The position numbers and the translations under genes are program-made. Shown here piece by piece: positions 1-7,845 of a DNA stretch of 64,000 bases; position 1 is the stretch's first letter, and each line of letters opens with the position of its first letter. The stretch covers positions 310,001 to 374,000 of the forward strand of contig NZ_LQIN01000012.1 of NCBI RefSeq assembly GCF_001500065.1, read 5' to 3'. Below the pieces are notes generated by a model. It was not told where the DNA came from. It did not search any database and saw only the letters and a program-made list of their open reading frames with translations. Source of the DNA: Mycobacterium sp. IS-3022. Lineage in GTDB: Bacteria > Actinomycetota > Actinomycetes > Mycobacteriales > Mycobacteriaceae.

Positions 1-1088
1 CACTGATCGGATACACCAGCGGAACCACCGGATTCCCAAAAGGAGTGCTGGTCAGCCATCGCGCCGTGGTCAATTGCATCAGACTCGTTCCGTACGCCTA
101 CCAGTTGCCGCTCCAGGGCCACGCCGCCTACCCGGGCGGCTGGTCTTTCGTCTCGTGCTTGTGGGGCGTGATCTTCCCGCACTTCTACACCGGTGGAACC
201 GTCGCCTTCATGCCGGGCGCCACTGCCGACGAGTGGGGCAGGCACATGGTCGAGCATGAGTCCACCTTCACGCTCGCGCTGACCCAGCTGATCCCGCGGC
301 TGCTCGCGGCCCTGAAGGCGCATCCCGAGGCGCTGAGGTTCCTCCAGACGGTGCTGCACTCCGGCGGTCCACTTCCGCGTGAACTCGCGGAGCGGTTGGT
401 CGGCGCGGTCGGGGACCGATTCGTGGAGACGTGGGGCATGACCGAGGTGGTAGCGCCGATAACCATCGCCAACCGCAGTGACTGGACCGGGCGGTCCGAT
501 GCGCGCGACATCTTGGCCTCGGTGGGGCGACCGTTGCCGACTGCCTCGGTACGCGTCGTCGACAGCGGCGGATCGCCTGTGCCAGACGGACATGTGGGCG
601 AACTCGTCATAGAGGCCGACACGATGTTCTCGGGTTATCACAACCAGCCGGAGAAGACCGCGAGTGTTCTGCGTGACGGCGAGTACTACACGGGCGATCT
701 GGGATACCGCGACGAAGCCGGCTACTTCTACGTGACCGGCCGCGCCCAGGACCTCATCATCAGCGGCGGCGCCAACGTCTACCCGGCCGAGGTCGAACGC
801 ATCTTGCTACTGATGGATGAAATAGCCGATGTCGCTGTCTTCGGCCTGACCGACGACCGTTGGGGCGAAGCGGTTTCGGCGGCGGTGGTGCGTTCCCCGG
901 GCGCCGACATCGACGCCGACGCCGTGCGCGACTTCGCCTGTCGGTGGCTTGCCGGCTACAAGAAGCCGGTGAACGTGTTCTTCGTCGATGAGTTGCCGCT
1001 CAACGCAAGCATGAAAGTGATGAAGCACGTCCTCGAGAAGCGGTTCGGACAGCTCACGCATGCGGGTGCGAATGGAGCCTCGCGATGA
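1..1088 (+). CDS. Acyl-CoA ligase / AMP-binding synthetase (5' truncated)
   Basis: The C-terminal two thirds of an ANL-superfamily acyl-CoA synthetase, which activates a carboxylic acid to an acyl-adenylate and then to a CoA thioester. The reading frame is open from base 3, so the start lies outside the window. Visible motifs in order are the phosphate-binding loop YTSGTTGFPKG at the very start, the adenine-binding TWGMTE, the YTGDLG and GRAQDLIISGGANVYP hinge motifs, and a C-terminal lysine in MKVMK where the catalytic A10 lysine is expected. The normal glycine before that lysine is replaced (NASMKV rather than SGK). With the monooxygenase downstream it suggests catabolism of a lipid- or terpenoid-like compound, but the substrate cannot be read from the sequence. 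Confidence 0.9.
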   Translation, partial: LIGYTSGTTGFPKGVLVSHRAVVNCIRLVPYAYQLPLQGHAAYPGGWSFVSCLWGVIFPHFYTGGTVAFMPGATADEWGRHMVEHESTFTLALTQLIPRLLAALKAHPEALRFLQTVLHSGGPLPRELAERLVGAVGDRFVETWGMTEVVAPITIANRSDWTGRSDARDILASVGRPLPTASVRVVDSGGSPVPDGHVGELVIEADTMFSGYHNQPEKTASVLRDGEYYTGDLGYRDEAGYFYVTGRAQDLIISGGANVYPAEVERILLLMDEIADVAVFGLTDDRWGEAVSAAVVRSPGADIDADAVRDFACRWLAGYKKPVNVFFVDELPLNASMKVMKHVLEKRFGQLTHAGANGASR

Positions 1089-1214
1089 CGAAACTCGGCT
1101 GCCCTCGAGTGAGGTGGCGCCGCGCCCGGAGTCCATCCCAGGCGGGCGCCGAGAGCATCTGGGTCTGAGCGGCGATCACCTCGCGTGACTTCGGGGTGCA
1201 AACGGCGTTTCTCA

Positions 1215-1229
1215 AAGCAAGCGCTTGAT
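1215..1229. promoter_or_regulatory. Candidate operator upstream of the monooxygenase gene
   Basis: AAGCAAGCGCTTGAT contains the perfect palindrome CAAGCGCTTG (1218-1227) and lies 15 nt before the monooxygenase start. Its reverse complement agrees at 14 of 15 positions with the site at 2963-2977 before the carotenoid-oxygenase gene, which suggests one regulator acts on both. The regulator is not identified. Confidence 0.5.
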
Positions 1230-1244
1230 CTGATTGGAGTGGTA

Positions 1245-2912
1245 GTGAAAACATCAGCCGACCAGGAACGGTTGGGGGTCGATGTCGACTATCTGATCAT
1301 CGGTGCCGGTGTGTGCGGTCTCTATCAGCTCCATGAACTGCTGGAACTCGGTGCAGACGTGCGGGTGGTCGACGCGAACGCAGGTCTCGGCGGTACCTGG
1401 TACATGAACCGGTACCCCGGGTGCCGATTCGATTCGGAGTCCTACACCTACCAGTACTCGTTCTCGCAGGAGCTCCTCGACGAGTGGGATTGGCAGGAGA
1501 AGTTCGCCGCGCAGCCGGAGACTCTGGCCTACCTCGAGTACGTGGCCGACAAGTTCGACCTGCGGCGCCACATCACCTTCAACGCACGCGTCGTCCGTGC
1601 CGAGTGGTCCGAGGAGAATTGGCACTGGCTGCTGACGTTCGAGGACGGTCAGCAGCTCCGGGCCAAGTTCGTGCTCTGTGCGATGGGATTGTTGTCCGTC
1701 CCGACCTATCCGCGCTTCCCGGGCCGCGGGACCTTCAGTGGTCTGGAGACCCACACCTTCGACTGGCCGGACGGATTCGATGTCACGGACAAGCGGGTTG
1801 CGGTCATCGGTACCGGTGCCAGTGGTGTGCAGGTCATCACCGCGATCGCGGACAAGGTGGAGTCCCTGTACGTGCTGCAGCGGGACGCCAATTGGTGCGC
1901 GCCCCTGGGCAATGCGCCGATCACCGCTGAGGAAATGCAGCAACTCCGGGCTTCCTACGCGGAGATTTTCGAATGGTGCCGCCAAACGCCGGCCGGTTTC
2001 ATCCACCGGCCTGATCGGACGCTGTCCACCGATGTGTCCCGCGAGGAACGGCTGGCCCACTGGGAAAAGCTCTATCACGGGCAGGGAGCCGGCATGTATA
2101 TGGGCAACTACCGCGATTGCATCATGGAGCCGGAGCCCAACCGGGAGCTATCCGAGTTCGTTGCGAACAAGATTCGCGAGCGCGTGAAGGACCCCGAGGT
2201 TGCGGAGCTGCTGATCCCGAAGACCCACGGCTTCGGCACCAAACGGGTCGGTGGGGAGTCCGGTTTCTACGAGGTCTTCAACCAGCCGAACGTGGAGCTG
2301 GTGGACCTGCGGGCACATCCGATCCTGGAGATCACAGAGTCCGGCATCCGGCTCGCTCTGGGCGGGGAAGATGTCCGCAACCTCGAGCTTGACGTGATCG
2401 TTTATGCAACCGGTTTCGACGCGGTGACCGGTCCGTTCGACCGGATCGAGATCATCGGCACAGATGGTGTGCGGCTTCGGGACCGCTGGGCCGACGGTCC
2501 ACTGACGTGCCTGGGAGTCCAGGTGTCGTCGTTTCCCAACATGTTCATTCTCGTTGGTCCCCAGTCGGGCTCGGCGACGGCGAACTTCCCGCGCGGGATC
2601 GAAGACGTGGTGAACTGGATGACCGAGACCGCCCGCTACATCGAAGAACACGGAATCGGCAGGTTCGAGGGCCGCCGCAGCGCGGAATCGCGGTGGCTCG
2701 AGCACGTGTGCGAAATGAACGCGAAGCTGCTGATGTCGCGGACACAGTCGTGGTTCAACGGCCACAACACGAATTTGGACCGCGACGCCAAACCCAGGGC
2801 CATGGTCTACCTCGGCGGCGCTCCGCGTTACCGCAGGTTTCTCACCGAGGAGGCCGAGGCCGGTTACCCCAGCTTTCGGTTGGAGCCTGAGCGTTCGCCG
2901 AGCGTGACGTAG
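1245..2912 (+). CDS. Baeyer-Villiger-type flavin monooxygenase
   Basis: A 555-residue FAD/NADPH class B monooxygenase of the cyclohexanone/phenylacetone monooxygenase type, which inserts oxygen next to a ketone carbonyl. It has an N-terminal FAD Rossmann motif GAGVCG (residues 20-25), the GGTWYMNRYPG loop (about 49-59), the Baeyer-Villiger fingerprint FSGLETHTFDWP (164-175, fitting FxGxxxHTxxWP) and the NADPH Rossmann motif GTGASG (189-194). The GTG at 1245 is chosen because GGAG at 1236-1239 sits 5 nt upstream; an in-frame start at 1185 would place the palindromic operator inside the gene. It follows an acyl-CoA ligase and precedes a carotenoid-cleavage-type oxygenase, which fits an oxidative degradation cluster. 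Substrate unknown. Confidence 0.88.
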   Translation: MKTSADQERLGVDVDYLIIGAGVCGLYQLHELLELGADVRVVDANAGLGGTWYMNRYPGCRFDSESYTYQYSFSQELLDEWDWQEKFAAQPETLAYLEYVADKFDLRRHITFNARVVRAEWSEENWHWLLTFEDGQQLRAKFVLCAMGLLSVPTYPRFPGRGTFSGLETHTFDWPDGFDVTDKRVAVIGTGASGVQVITAIADKVESLYVLQRDANWCAPLGNAPITAEEMQQLRASYAEIFEWCRQTPAGFIHRPDRTLSTDVSREERLAHWEKLYHGQGAGMYMGNYRDCIMEPEPNRELSEFVANKIRERVKDPEVAELLIPKTHGFGTKRVGGESGFYEVFNQPNVELVDLRAHPILEITESGIRLALGGEDVRNLELDVIVYATGFDAVTGPFDRIEIIGTDGVRLRDRWADGPLTCLGVQVSSFPNMFILVGPQSGSATANFPRGIEDVVNWMTETARYIEEHGIGRFEGRRSAESRWLEHVCEMNAKLLMSRTQSWFNGHNTNLDRDAKPRAMVYLGGAPRYRRFLTEEAEAGYPSFRLEPERSPSVT

Positions 2913-2962
2913 TCGATCCGGTCGCGGTGAAAGCGAGGACTGACGTGCGCGACGTCATATTA

Positions 2963-2977
2963 ATCAAGCGATTGCTT
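2963..2977. promoter_or_regulatory. Candidate operator upstream of the carotenoid-oxygenase gene
   Basis: ATCAAGCGATTGCTT lies inside the inverted repeat TCAAGC-N4-GCTTGA (2964-2979), within a wider pair ATCAAG (2963-2968) and CTTGAT (2980-2985). It overlaps an AT-rich stretch, CATATTAAT, that could be a -10 region. It matches the site at 1215-1229 on the opposite strand at 14 of 15 positions. Confidence 0.5.
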
Positions 2978-3034
2978 GACTTGATGGTCGAGTGCTCGTA
3001 GGTTTCTGGTTAAAGACAGTGGAAGGAGATCGCG

Positions 3035-3082
3035 GTGGATCGAATCGTTCTGTGGGCGCATGTCGGTGGTGGTGGTCGATGA
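3035..3082 (+). CDS. Possible 15-residue leader peptide
   Basis: A short frame starting at GTG 3035 with a strong ribosome-binding site, GGAAGGAG (3021-3028), 6 nt upstream. It encodes MDRIVLWAHVGGGGR and stops at TGA 3080-3082, overlapping the ATG of the carotenoid oxygenase (ATGA). The main ATG has no good ribosome-binding site of its own, so translation of this frame could deliver ribosomes to the oxygenase gene. It is too short to prove by coding statistics. Confidence 0.4.
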   Translation: MDRIVLWAHVGGGGR

Positions 3083-4425
3083 CCGAGACCCAGTCCGAGA
3101 CCCCGTTCTTCCTGGCCGGCAACTACGGACCTGTTGCCGACGAGCTCACCGTCCATGACCTGCCTGTTACGGGGGCGATCCCGCCCGAGCTCAGCGGTCG
3201 GTACCTGCACAACGGGCCGAACCCGCCGAGCGGGATGGAGGGGCACTGGTTCTTCGGCGACGGGATGGTCCACGGTGTCCGGCTCGACGGCGGTCGTGCC
3301 GAGTGGTACCGGAACCGTTTCGTGCGCACCGCAAAGCTCGAACGTGGCATGCCGGCCGATCCGATGCAGATGATGCCCGACCCAACAGCGAGCGCGGCCA
3401 ACACCCATGTGATCGCCCACGCCGGCCGCATCTGGGCGTTGGAGGAGGCCCACCTGCCCTATGAGCTGACACCGGAGCTCGACACGATCGGCCTCTATGA
3501 TTTCGGCGGGCGGCTCACCACGCCGTTCACCGCGCACCCGAGGCTGTGCCCGCAGACCGGCGAGCTGCACTTCTTCGGCAGCAGTCCGTTCCCGCCGTAC
3601 CTGACCTACCACGTCCTCGACGCCGGCGGCCAGCTCGTTCACTCCGCGCCGATTACGTTGCCTGGGCCGGCGTGGATGCACGACTTCATGATCACCCGAG
3701 AGCACGCCATCTTCATGGACCTGCCCGTCCTGTTCAACCTCGAGGGGGCCATGCGGGGCGAACCCTCGATTGCGTGGAGCGACGGCTACGGCGCACGTGT
3801 CGGGATCGTGCCCCGCTTCGGGACCGATGCCGACGTGCGCTGGTTCGAGGTCGAGCCGTGCTTCGTCTTCCACCCGTTGAACGCTTTCATCGACGGCGAC
3901 ACCGTGGTGTGCGATGTCGGGCGCCATGAGTCGATGTGGCGCGACTCGATGGACCAGTTCTCCCCGTCGTACCTGCATCGGTGGAGGTTCAACCTCACCA
4001 CGGGGGAGGTGCAGGAGCAACAGCTCGACGATGTGTGGCACGGTTTTCCCCGCGTTGCCGACGACGTCGTCGGGCTGCCCAACCGCTATGGCTGGGCAAA
4101 CGGACCGCGTGACGCCGCTGGACAGCTCGGCGGTCCGGGTGTCGTCGTCAAGTACGACCTCGAGACGGGACGTTCTGATCGCTTCGACCTCGGGCCGACC
4201 GCCTATCCTGACGAGTTCGTGTTCGTGCCCGGCGGATCGTCCGGAGCCGAGGACGACGGATACGCAATGGGTTTCGTCTACGACGCGACCATCGACCGCT
4301 CGGATCTGGTGATCCTCGACGCCACCGACCCGCGCGCTGAGCCGGTGGCCCGGGTGCACCTGCCCAGCCGCGTACCGCACGGCTTCCACGGCAGCTGGGT
4401 CAGCGACGCAGCCTTGACCCGCTGA
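3079..4425 (+). CDS. Carotenoid-cleavage-type oxygenase (RPE65/CCD family)
   Basis: A 448-residue non-heme iron(II) dioxygenase of the carotenoid/lignostilbene cleavage family, a seven-bladed propeller that splits a carbon-carbon double bond. The four expected iron-binding histidines appear to be H153 (TAHPR), H201 (WMHDF), H265 (FHPLNAF) and H437 (GFHGSW). The family N-terminal signature YLHNGPNPP is at 42-50. The ATG at 3079 is preferred because it overlaps the stop of a small upstream frame with a good ribosome-binding site, and conserved sequence begins soon after. A strong hairpin follows the gene. Members in actinobacteria cleave carotenoids, stilbenes or related alkenes; the substrate here is unknown. 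Confidence 0.88.
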   Translation: MTETQSETPFFLAGNYGPVADELTVHDLPVTGAIPPELSGRYLHNGPNPPSGMEGHWFFGDGMVHGVRLDGGRAEWYRNRFVRTAKLERGMPADPMQMMPDPTASAANTHVIAHAGRIWALEEAHLPYELTPELDTIGLYDFGGRLTTPFTAHPRLCPQTGELHFFGSSPFPPYLTYHVLDAGGQLVHSAPITLPGPAWMHDFMITREHAIFMDLPVLFNLEGAMRGEPSIAWSDGYGARVGIVPRFGTDADVRWFEVEPCFVFHPLNAFIDGDTVVCDVGRHESMWRDSMDQFSPSYLHRWRFNLTTGEVQEQQLDDVWHGFPRVADDVVGLPNRYGWANGPRDAAGQLGGPGVVVKYDLETGRSDRFDLGPTAYPDEFVFVPGGSSGAEDDGYAMGFVYDATIDRSDLVILDATDPRAEPVARVHLPSRVPHGFHGSWVSDAALTR

Positions 4426-4445
4426 CCCGCACACCATCGCGATGG

Positions 4446-4479
4446 TTCGGGGTTCGGACCCCACGGTCCGAACCCCGAA
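4446..4479 (+). terminator. Strong hairpin terminator after the oxygenase gene
   Basis: TTCGGGGTTCGGACC (4446-4460) pairs perfectly with 4465-4479 around a 4-nt CCAC loop, a 15-bp stem 21 nt past the stop codon. There is no T-run, as is common for mycobacterial terminators. Confidence 0.8.
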
Positions 4480-4608
4480 GCATCCGTTCCCGGGGTGGCC
4501 GCCGCCGGCCCACCGGTGGTCGCGATCACGGGTGAGCAAGCTGCGGCCATCGGCGGCCTGTCAGCAATTCAGGGCGCGCACACCTCTACCGAGAAGGAAT
4601 TCATCGCC

Positions 4609-5366
4609 ATGATCGAGACCGTAATGCTGGACGCCGCAGCCGCCACAGGAGCGGCGATGCAGCAAGCCGTCGCGATCTTCATGCTGCATCCGGAGACCTT
4701 CGAGGAGAGCGTCGCCGCTGGGTACCAGAACCCGTTGGCAGGGTCTGTCGCCGGATGCGGCGGAGTGCTGAGCGAAGCCAGCGGCGCCACAGTCGGCGCG
4801 GTGTTCGTCGTGTTCGAACCCTTCGGGTTATCGGCGACGTGGGACGGAGGCATCGCGATACGCGGTGCTGCCGGTGCGGCGCACCAGTATTGGGGCCAGA
4901 CCGCCGACTTCGGGCGCAAGTATCTCGCGGATGCCCAGGGACTCGATCGTATTGCTTCGCTGGGGGAGAAACTGATCGCCGCAACACCGATCGCGGGGTT
5001 GCCGCTGTTCGCCGGCTGGCGTGAGATGCCGTTGGCCGACGATGCGCCGGCCCGGGCGCTGCAGGTGATGTTCGTGCTGCGGGAGCTGCGCGCGGGCGTG
5101 CACTTCAACGCGCTCACCATCTCCGGGATCACCCGATCGAGGCGCACATGCTCAACAAGGGACATCAGTACGCGACGATGTTCGGCTGGCCCGAACCGTT
5201 CGCCGACGGCGCAGACAAAAAGGACCGCTACGCCGAGGTCGAGCTGGCCACCAACCGGCGGATGGCCGAAATCTTCGCGGCCGCACTTGTTTCCGCCGAA
5301 GCCGAGGAGCTTGCCCGGCTGAGCACCGCTGCGCTGGCAGCGTTGGGAGCCAACGTCCCGAGCTGA
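4609..5366 (+). pseudogene. SCO6745-family protein, frameshifted
   Basis: Two adjacent frames together encode one SCO6745-family protein, a family of about 250-290 residues with no established function. The first frame runs through HPETFEESVAAGY, GATVGAVFVVFEP and LRELRAGVHFNALTISGI, then changes register. The remainder (IEAHMLNKGHQYATMFGWPEPF to ALGANVPS) continues in the next frame. The break is at the C-run 5132-5134: one extra C would restore SGITPIEAHM. I place the start at ATG 4609, which has GAGAAGGAA 9 nt upstream; an in-frame GTG at 4495 would lie only 15 nt past the hairpin terminator. The lesion is either a real one-base deletion or a homopolymer sequencing error. Confidence 0.75.
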
Positions 5367-5749
5367 ACAGGGCGCCGGCCTACGAGATCCTGCCCCACAC
5401 CCGTAAACCAACTTCTCGACCGGTGGATCCAGCGAACTCGTCGAAATGTTGTTGCACCAGGGTCTGAGCGAACCAGACGCGCTAGAGCGCCAACGGCGGT
5501 GCGTCGTCACGTTCGGGCCAGGATCATCCAAACGCGTGCGGCAAATAGACTGGCGTGGTCGCACGCCGAGGGTGGAATCGACTCGTCTTTGCCACGCTGG
5601 CGCCGGCGCGAAGGAGTAGTCGCGAAGCCCTGGGAATCCTCGAACGGCTGAACGTCGAATTCGGATGCAGCCGTGCAACATCGGCGCACAAGTCTGATGT
5701 CGTGCATCAGTTCGCAAGACCAGCCGCGCGCCTTGCCGCCTGTACGGCG
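5367..5749. other. Intergenic stretch between convergent genes, nothing recognised
   Basis: About 380 nt between the frameshifted SCO6745-family gene and the end of the leftward aldehyde dehydrogenase gene. I see no convincing gene, repeat or terminator here. Confidence 0.5.
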
Positions 5750-7249
5750 TCAGTTCGCGTACCGGGTCGGCGTGTCTTCGAGGATCACGGTCTTGGTTTC
5801 GAGGTAGGGAAGCAAACCTTCCCGGCCGCCTTCCCGACCGATCCCGGACTGCTTGAAGCCGCCGAAAGCGATGCCGAGGTCCATTCGGATATCGTTGTGA
5901 CCCACCGTCCCCGATCGCAGCTTGCGTGCAACGGCGGTGGCCTTGTCGACATCTTCGGTGAAGACCGAGGCATTGAGGCCGAATATCGTGTCATTGGCGA
6001 TACGCACTGCGTCGGTTTCGTTTTCGGCCGGTATCACACACAGCACCGGCCCGAATATCTCCTCGCGGGCGATGGTCGAGGAGTTGTCGACGCGGCTGAA
6101 CACCGTCGGTTCCACGTACCAACCGCGGTCGAGGTCCGCCGGCCGGCCACCGCCTGCCGCTAGCAGCGCGCCTTGGTCCTTGCCTTTGGCGATGTAGCCC
6201 AGCACCCGGTCGCGTTGCCGTTCAGTGGCCAACGGGCCCATCTGGGTGGCCGCATCGAATGGGTCGCCGACCCGAACATTCGAGAAGGAGGCCGAGATCG
6301 CGTCTACCAGCTCGTCGTGTCGTTTGCGGCTCACCACGATCCTGGTCAGTGCCGCACAGATCTGGCCGGAGAGTAGGCATTGGGCGTCGACGAGCTTCGT
6401 CGCGGTCGCGGCGGTGTCGGCGTCATCCAGGACGACCGCGGCCGATTTACCGCCGAGTTCCAATGTGTAGCGGGCTATCCGCTCACCGCACAGGGAGGCG
6501 ATTCGCCGTCCCGCTGCGGTGGATCCGGTGAAGGTGATCTTGTCGACCCGTGAGTCACGCACCAGCGCTTCGGACGCCGCGCGGTCGGCCGTCACCACAT
6601 TCAAGACGCCGGCCGGCAGGCCGACGGACTCCGCGATCTCCGCTATGAGGTAGGCGCTGCCCGGCGCCTCGGGCGAGGCCTTGAGTATCACCGTGCACCC
6701 CGCGAGAAGTGCGGGAGCGATCTTGTAGGCCATCAACGTAATCGGCGCGTTCCATGGAACGATCGCGGCGACGACGCCCACCGGCTCGCGCACGAGCAGG
6801 CCGAACTCGCCGCCGGCGGTCGGTGTCCTCGGCTCCTCGAACGGAAAGCTATCCGCGAGATCGGCGTAGTAGTCGTACACGCCTGGGATGGTGCTTGCCA
6901 CCGTCGCGGCGACGTCGTGCACAATTCCGGATTCACGGCTCCAGATCTGCGCTGCCTCATCGATCCGGTTGCGCAGCCCGCCGGCGATGGCGCGCAAGTA
7001 CTGCGCCCGCTCCCGATGCGACAGTGAGGGCCATGGGCCGTTGTCGAATGTGTTGCGGGCAGCGGCAATCGCTCGCGAGACATCCTCCTCGCGCGCTTCA
7101 GCAACTCGGAGGAACAGCTCCTCCGTCGCCGAGTCGAGGACATCGAACGTGGCCCGCGAGGACGGATCGACCCACTCGCCGCCGACGAAGAATTGTCCCG
7201 CATGGCGCAGCGAAACATCGGTCCGGCGGTTCTCACCCGCTGTTGTCAT
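5750..7249 (-). CDS. NAD(P)-dependent aldehyde dehydrogenase
   Basis: A 499-residue aldehyde dehydrogenase that oxidises an aldehyde to the carboxylic acid. It shows the family motifs VPWNAP (165-170), FTGSTAAGR (240-248), the general base E264 in TLELGGKSA, the catalytic cysteine C298 in SGQICAA, and EEIFGPV near the C-terminus. The ATG at 7249 is chosen because GAGAGGAAA lies just upstream and the family N-terminus aligns from there. Its first codons overlap the end of the double Phd-fold gene by 17 nt, so the two are probably one translationally coupled operon driven from the operator-containing promoter near 7740. The neighbouring monooxygenase suggests it may oxidise an aldehyde from the same pathway. 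Confidence 0.92.
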   Translation of the reverse strand: MTTAGENRRTDVSLRHAGQFFVGGEWVDPSSRATFDVLDSATEELFLRVAEAREEDVSRAIAAARNTFDNGPWPSLSHRERAQYLRAIAGGLRNRIDEAAQIWSRESGIVHDVAATVASTIPGVYDYYADLADSFPFEEPRTPTAGGEFGLLVREPVGVVAAIVPWNAPITLMAYKIAPALLAGCTVILKASPEAPGSAYLIAEIAESVGLPAGVLNVVTADRAASEALVRDSRVDKITFTGSTAAGRRIASLCGERIARYTLELGGKSAAVVLDDADTAATATKLVDAQCLLSGQICAALTRIVVSRKRHDELVDAISASFSNVRVGDPFDAATQMGPLATERQRDRVLGYIAKGKDQGALLAAGGGRPADLDRGWYVEPTVFSRVDNSSTIAREEIFGPVLCVIPAENETDAVRIANDTIFGLNASVFTEDVDKATAVARKLRSGTVGHNDIRMDLGIAFGGFKQSGIGREGGREGLLPYLETKTVILEDTPTRYAN

Positions 7250-7631
7250 GGCCGCTTTTTCCTCTCGTCGCTTGTTCGGAGTGCACTCTCGAGTCTTTGT
7301 GAGCGACCAGCTGCGCGACCACTCTGCCGTTCCAGACGACCTCAACCTTTTCGCCCGCCGCAACGCGATCGAAGCATTGACCCGCGCGCCTTCTGAGATC
7401 GTCGAGCCGGATTCGGTGGCCAACCCCTCGCACCGCCACATCGACTGAGCCCAAGACTGGGCAGCCACGCGCGCCGCCGGCGGCTGGCTGGATGAGCGCC
7501 ACCACCTTGCCCCGACGAATCACTTCGATCGTCTCGCCGGTCACGACCCGCTCGAGATAACCACAAGTGTGGCCGCGCAACTGACCGAGGCCGATCGGCG
7601 ATTTCACGTCGTCCGCCGTTGCACAGCTCAT
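7233..7631 (-). CDS. Tandem Phd/YefM-fold antitoxin-like protein
   Basis: A 132-residue protein made of two Phd/YefM-like repeats. Repeat 1 (about residues 10-50) has the pattern IGLGQLRGHTCGYLERV followed by GETIEVIRRGKVVALI; repeat 2 (about 72-110) has IRLDDLRRRAGQCFDRV followed by GEKVEVVWNGRVVAQLV. Phd-type proteins are normally about 80 residues with a single DNA-binding domain and act as antitoxins and autoregulators. Here there are two domains, no neighbouring toxin gene, and the gene is the first of an operon with aldehyde dehydrogenase. I infer a regulatory or vestigial DNA-binding role rather than a classical toxin-antitoxin pair. Confidence 0.65.
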   Translation of the reverse strand: MSCATADDVKSPIGLGQLRGHTCGYLERVVTGETIEVIRRGKVVALIQPAAGGARGCPVLGSVDVAVRGVGHRIRLDDLRRRAGQCFDRVAAGEKVEVVWNGRVVAQLVAHKDSRVHSEQATRGKSGHDNSG

Positions 7632-7723
7632 CGGCGCTCACCAGGTTCAAATGCGGATGCCCGAGGCTCGATGCCTTGTGCACCGAGGTGCTCGAGCAAT
7701 TTCGACGGCGTTTCCACGCCAGA

Positions 7724-7752
7724 ATGATGACTGTACGTACGGTCAGTGTCAA
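7724..7752 (-). promoter_or_regulatory. Predicted promoter of the phd-like / aldehyde dehydrogenase operon
   Basis: On the minus strand TTGACA (7752-7747) is followed after 17 nt by CATCAT (7729-7724). The 17-nt spacer is almost entirely filled by the operator copy at 7728-7745, so a bound repressor would block RNA polymerase. Confidence 0.55.
7728..7745. promoter_or_regulatory. TetR-type operator, copy 1
   Basis: TGACTGTACGTACGGTCA, an 18-bp palindrome with one mismatched pair. It lies between the promoter elements of the leftward operon, 101 nt before the TetR start. It is the same motif as 8692-8709 with one base difference. Confidence 0.7.
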
Positions 7753-7805
7753 GACGCTGATAGAGTCCTCTCACGCGCGATGACGCGCCGATGTGCCACT
7801 ATAGA

Positions 7806-7823
7806 AGACCGTTCGTACGGTTA
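7806..7823. promoter_or_regulatory. TetR-type operator, copy 2
   Basis: AGACCGTTCGTACGGTTA matches the consensus TGACYGTACGTACRGTCA at 15 of 18 positions and ends 22 nt before the TetR gene start. This fits autoregulation. Confidence 0.65.
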
Positions 7824-7845
7824 ATGCGGCCGCATGGAGGTGAGG

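Noticed and set aside
1089..1244. A protein start at 1185 for the monooxygenase
   Set aside because: It would place the palindromic operator inside the gene and add 20 unconserved residues; GTG 1245 has a proper ribosome-binding site.
7233..7760. Classical type II toxin-antitoxin pair
   Set aside because: No PIN, RelE, Doc or other toxin gene lies beside the Phd-fold protein on either strand.
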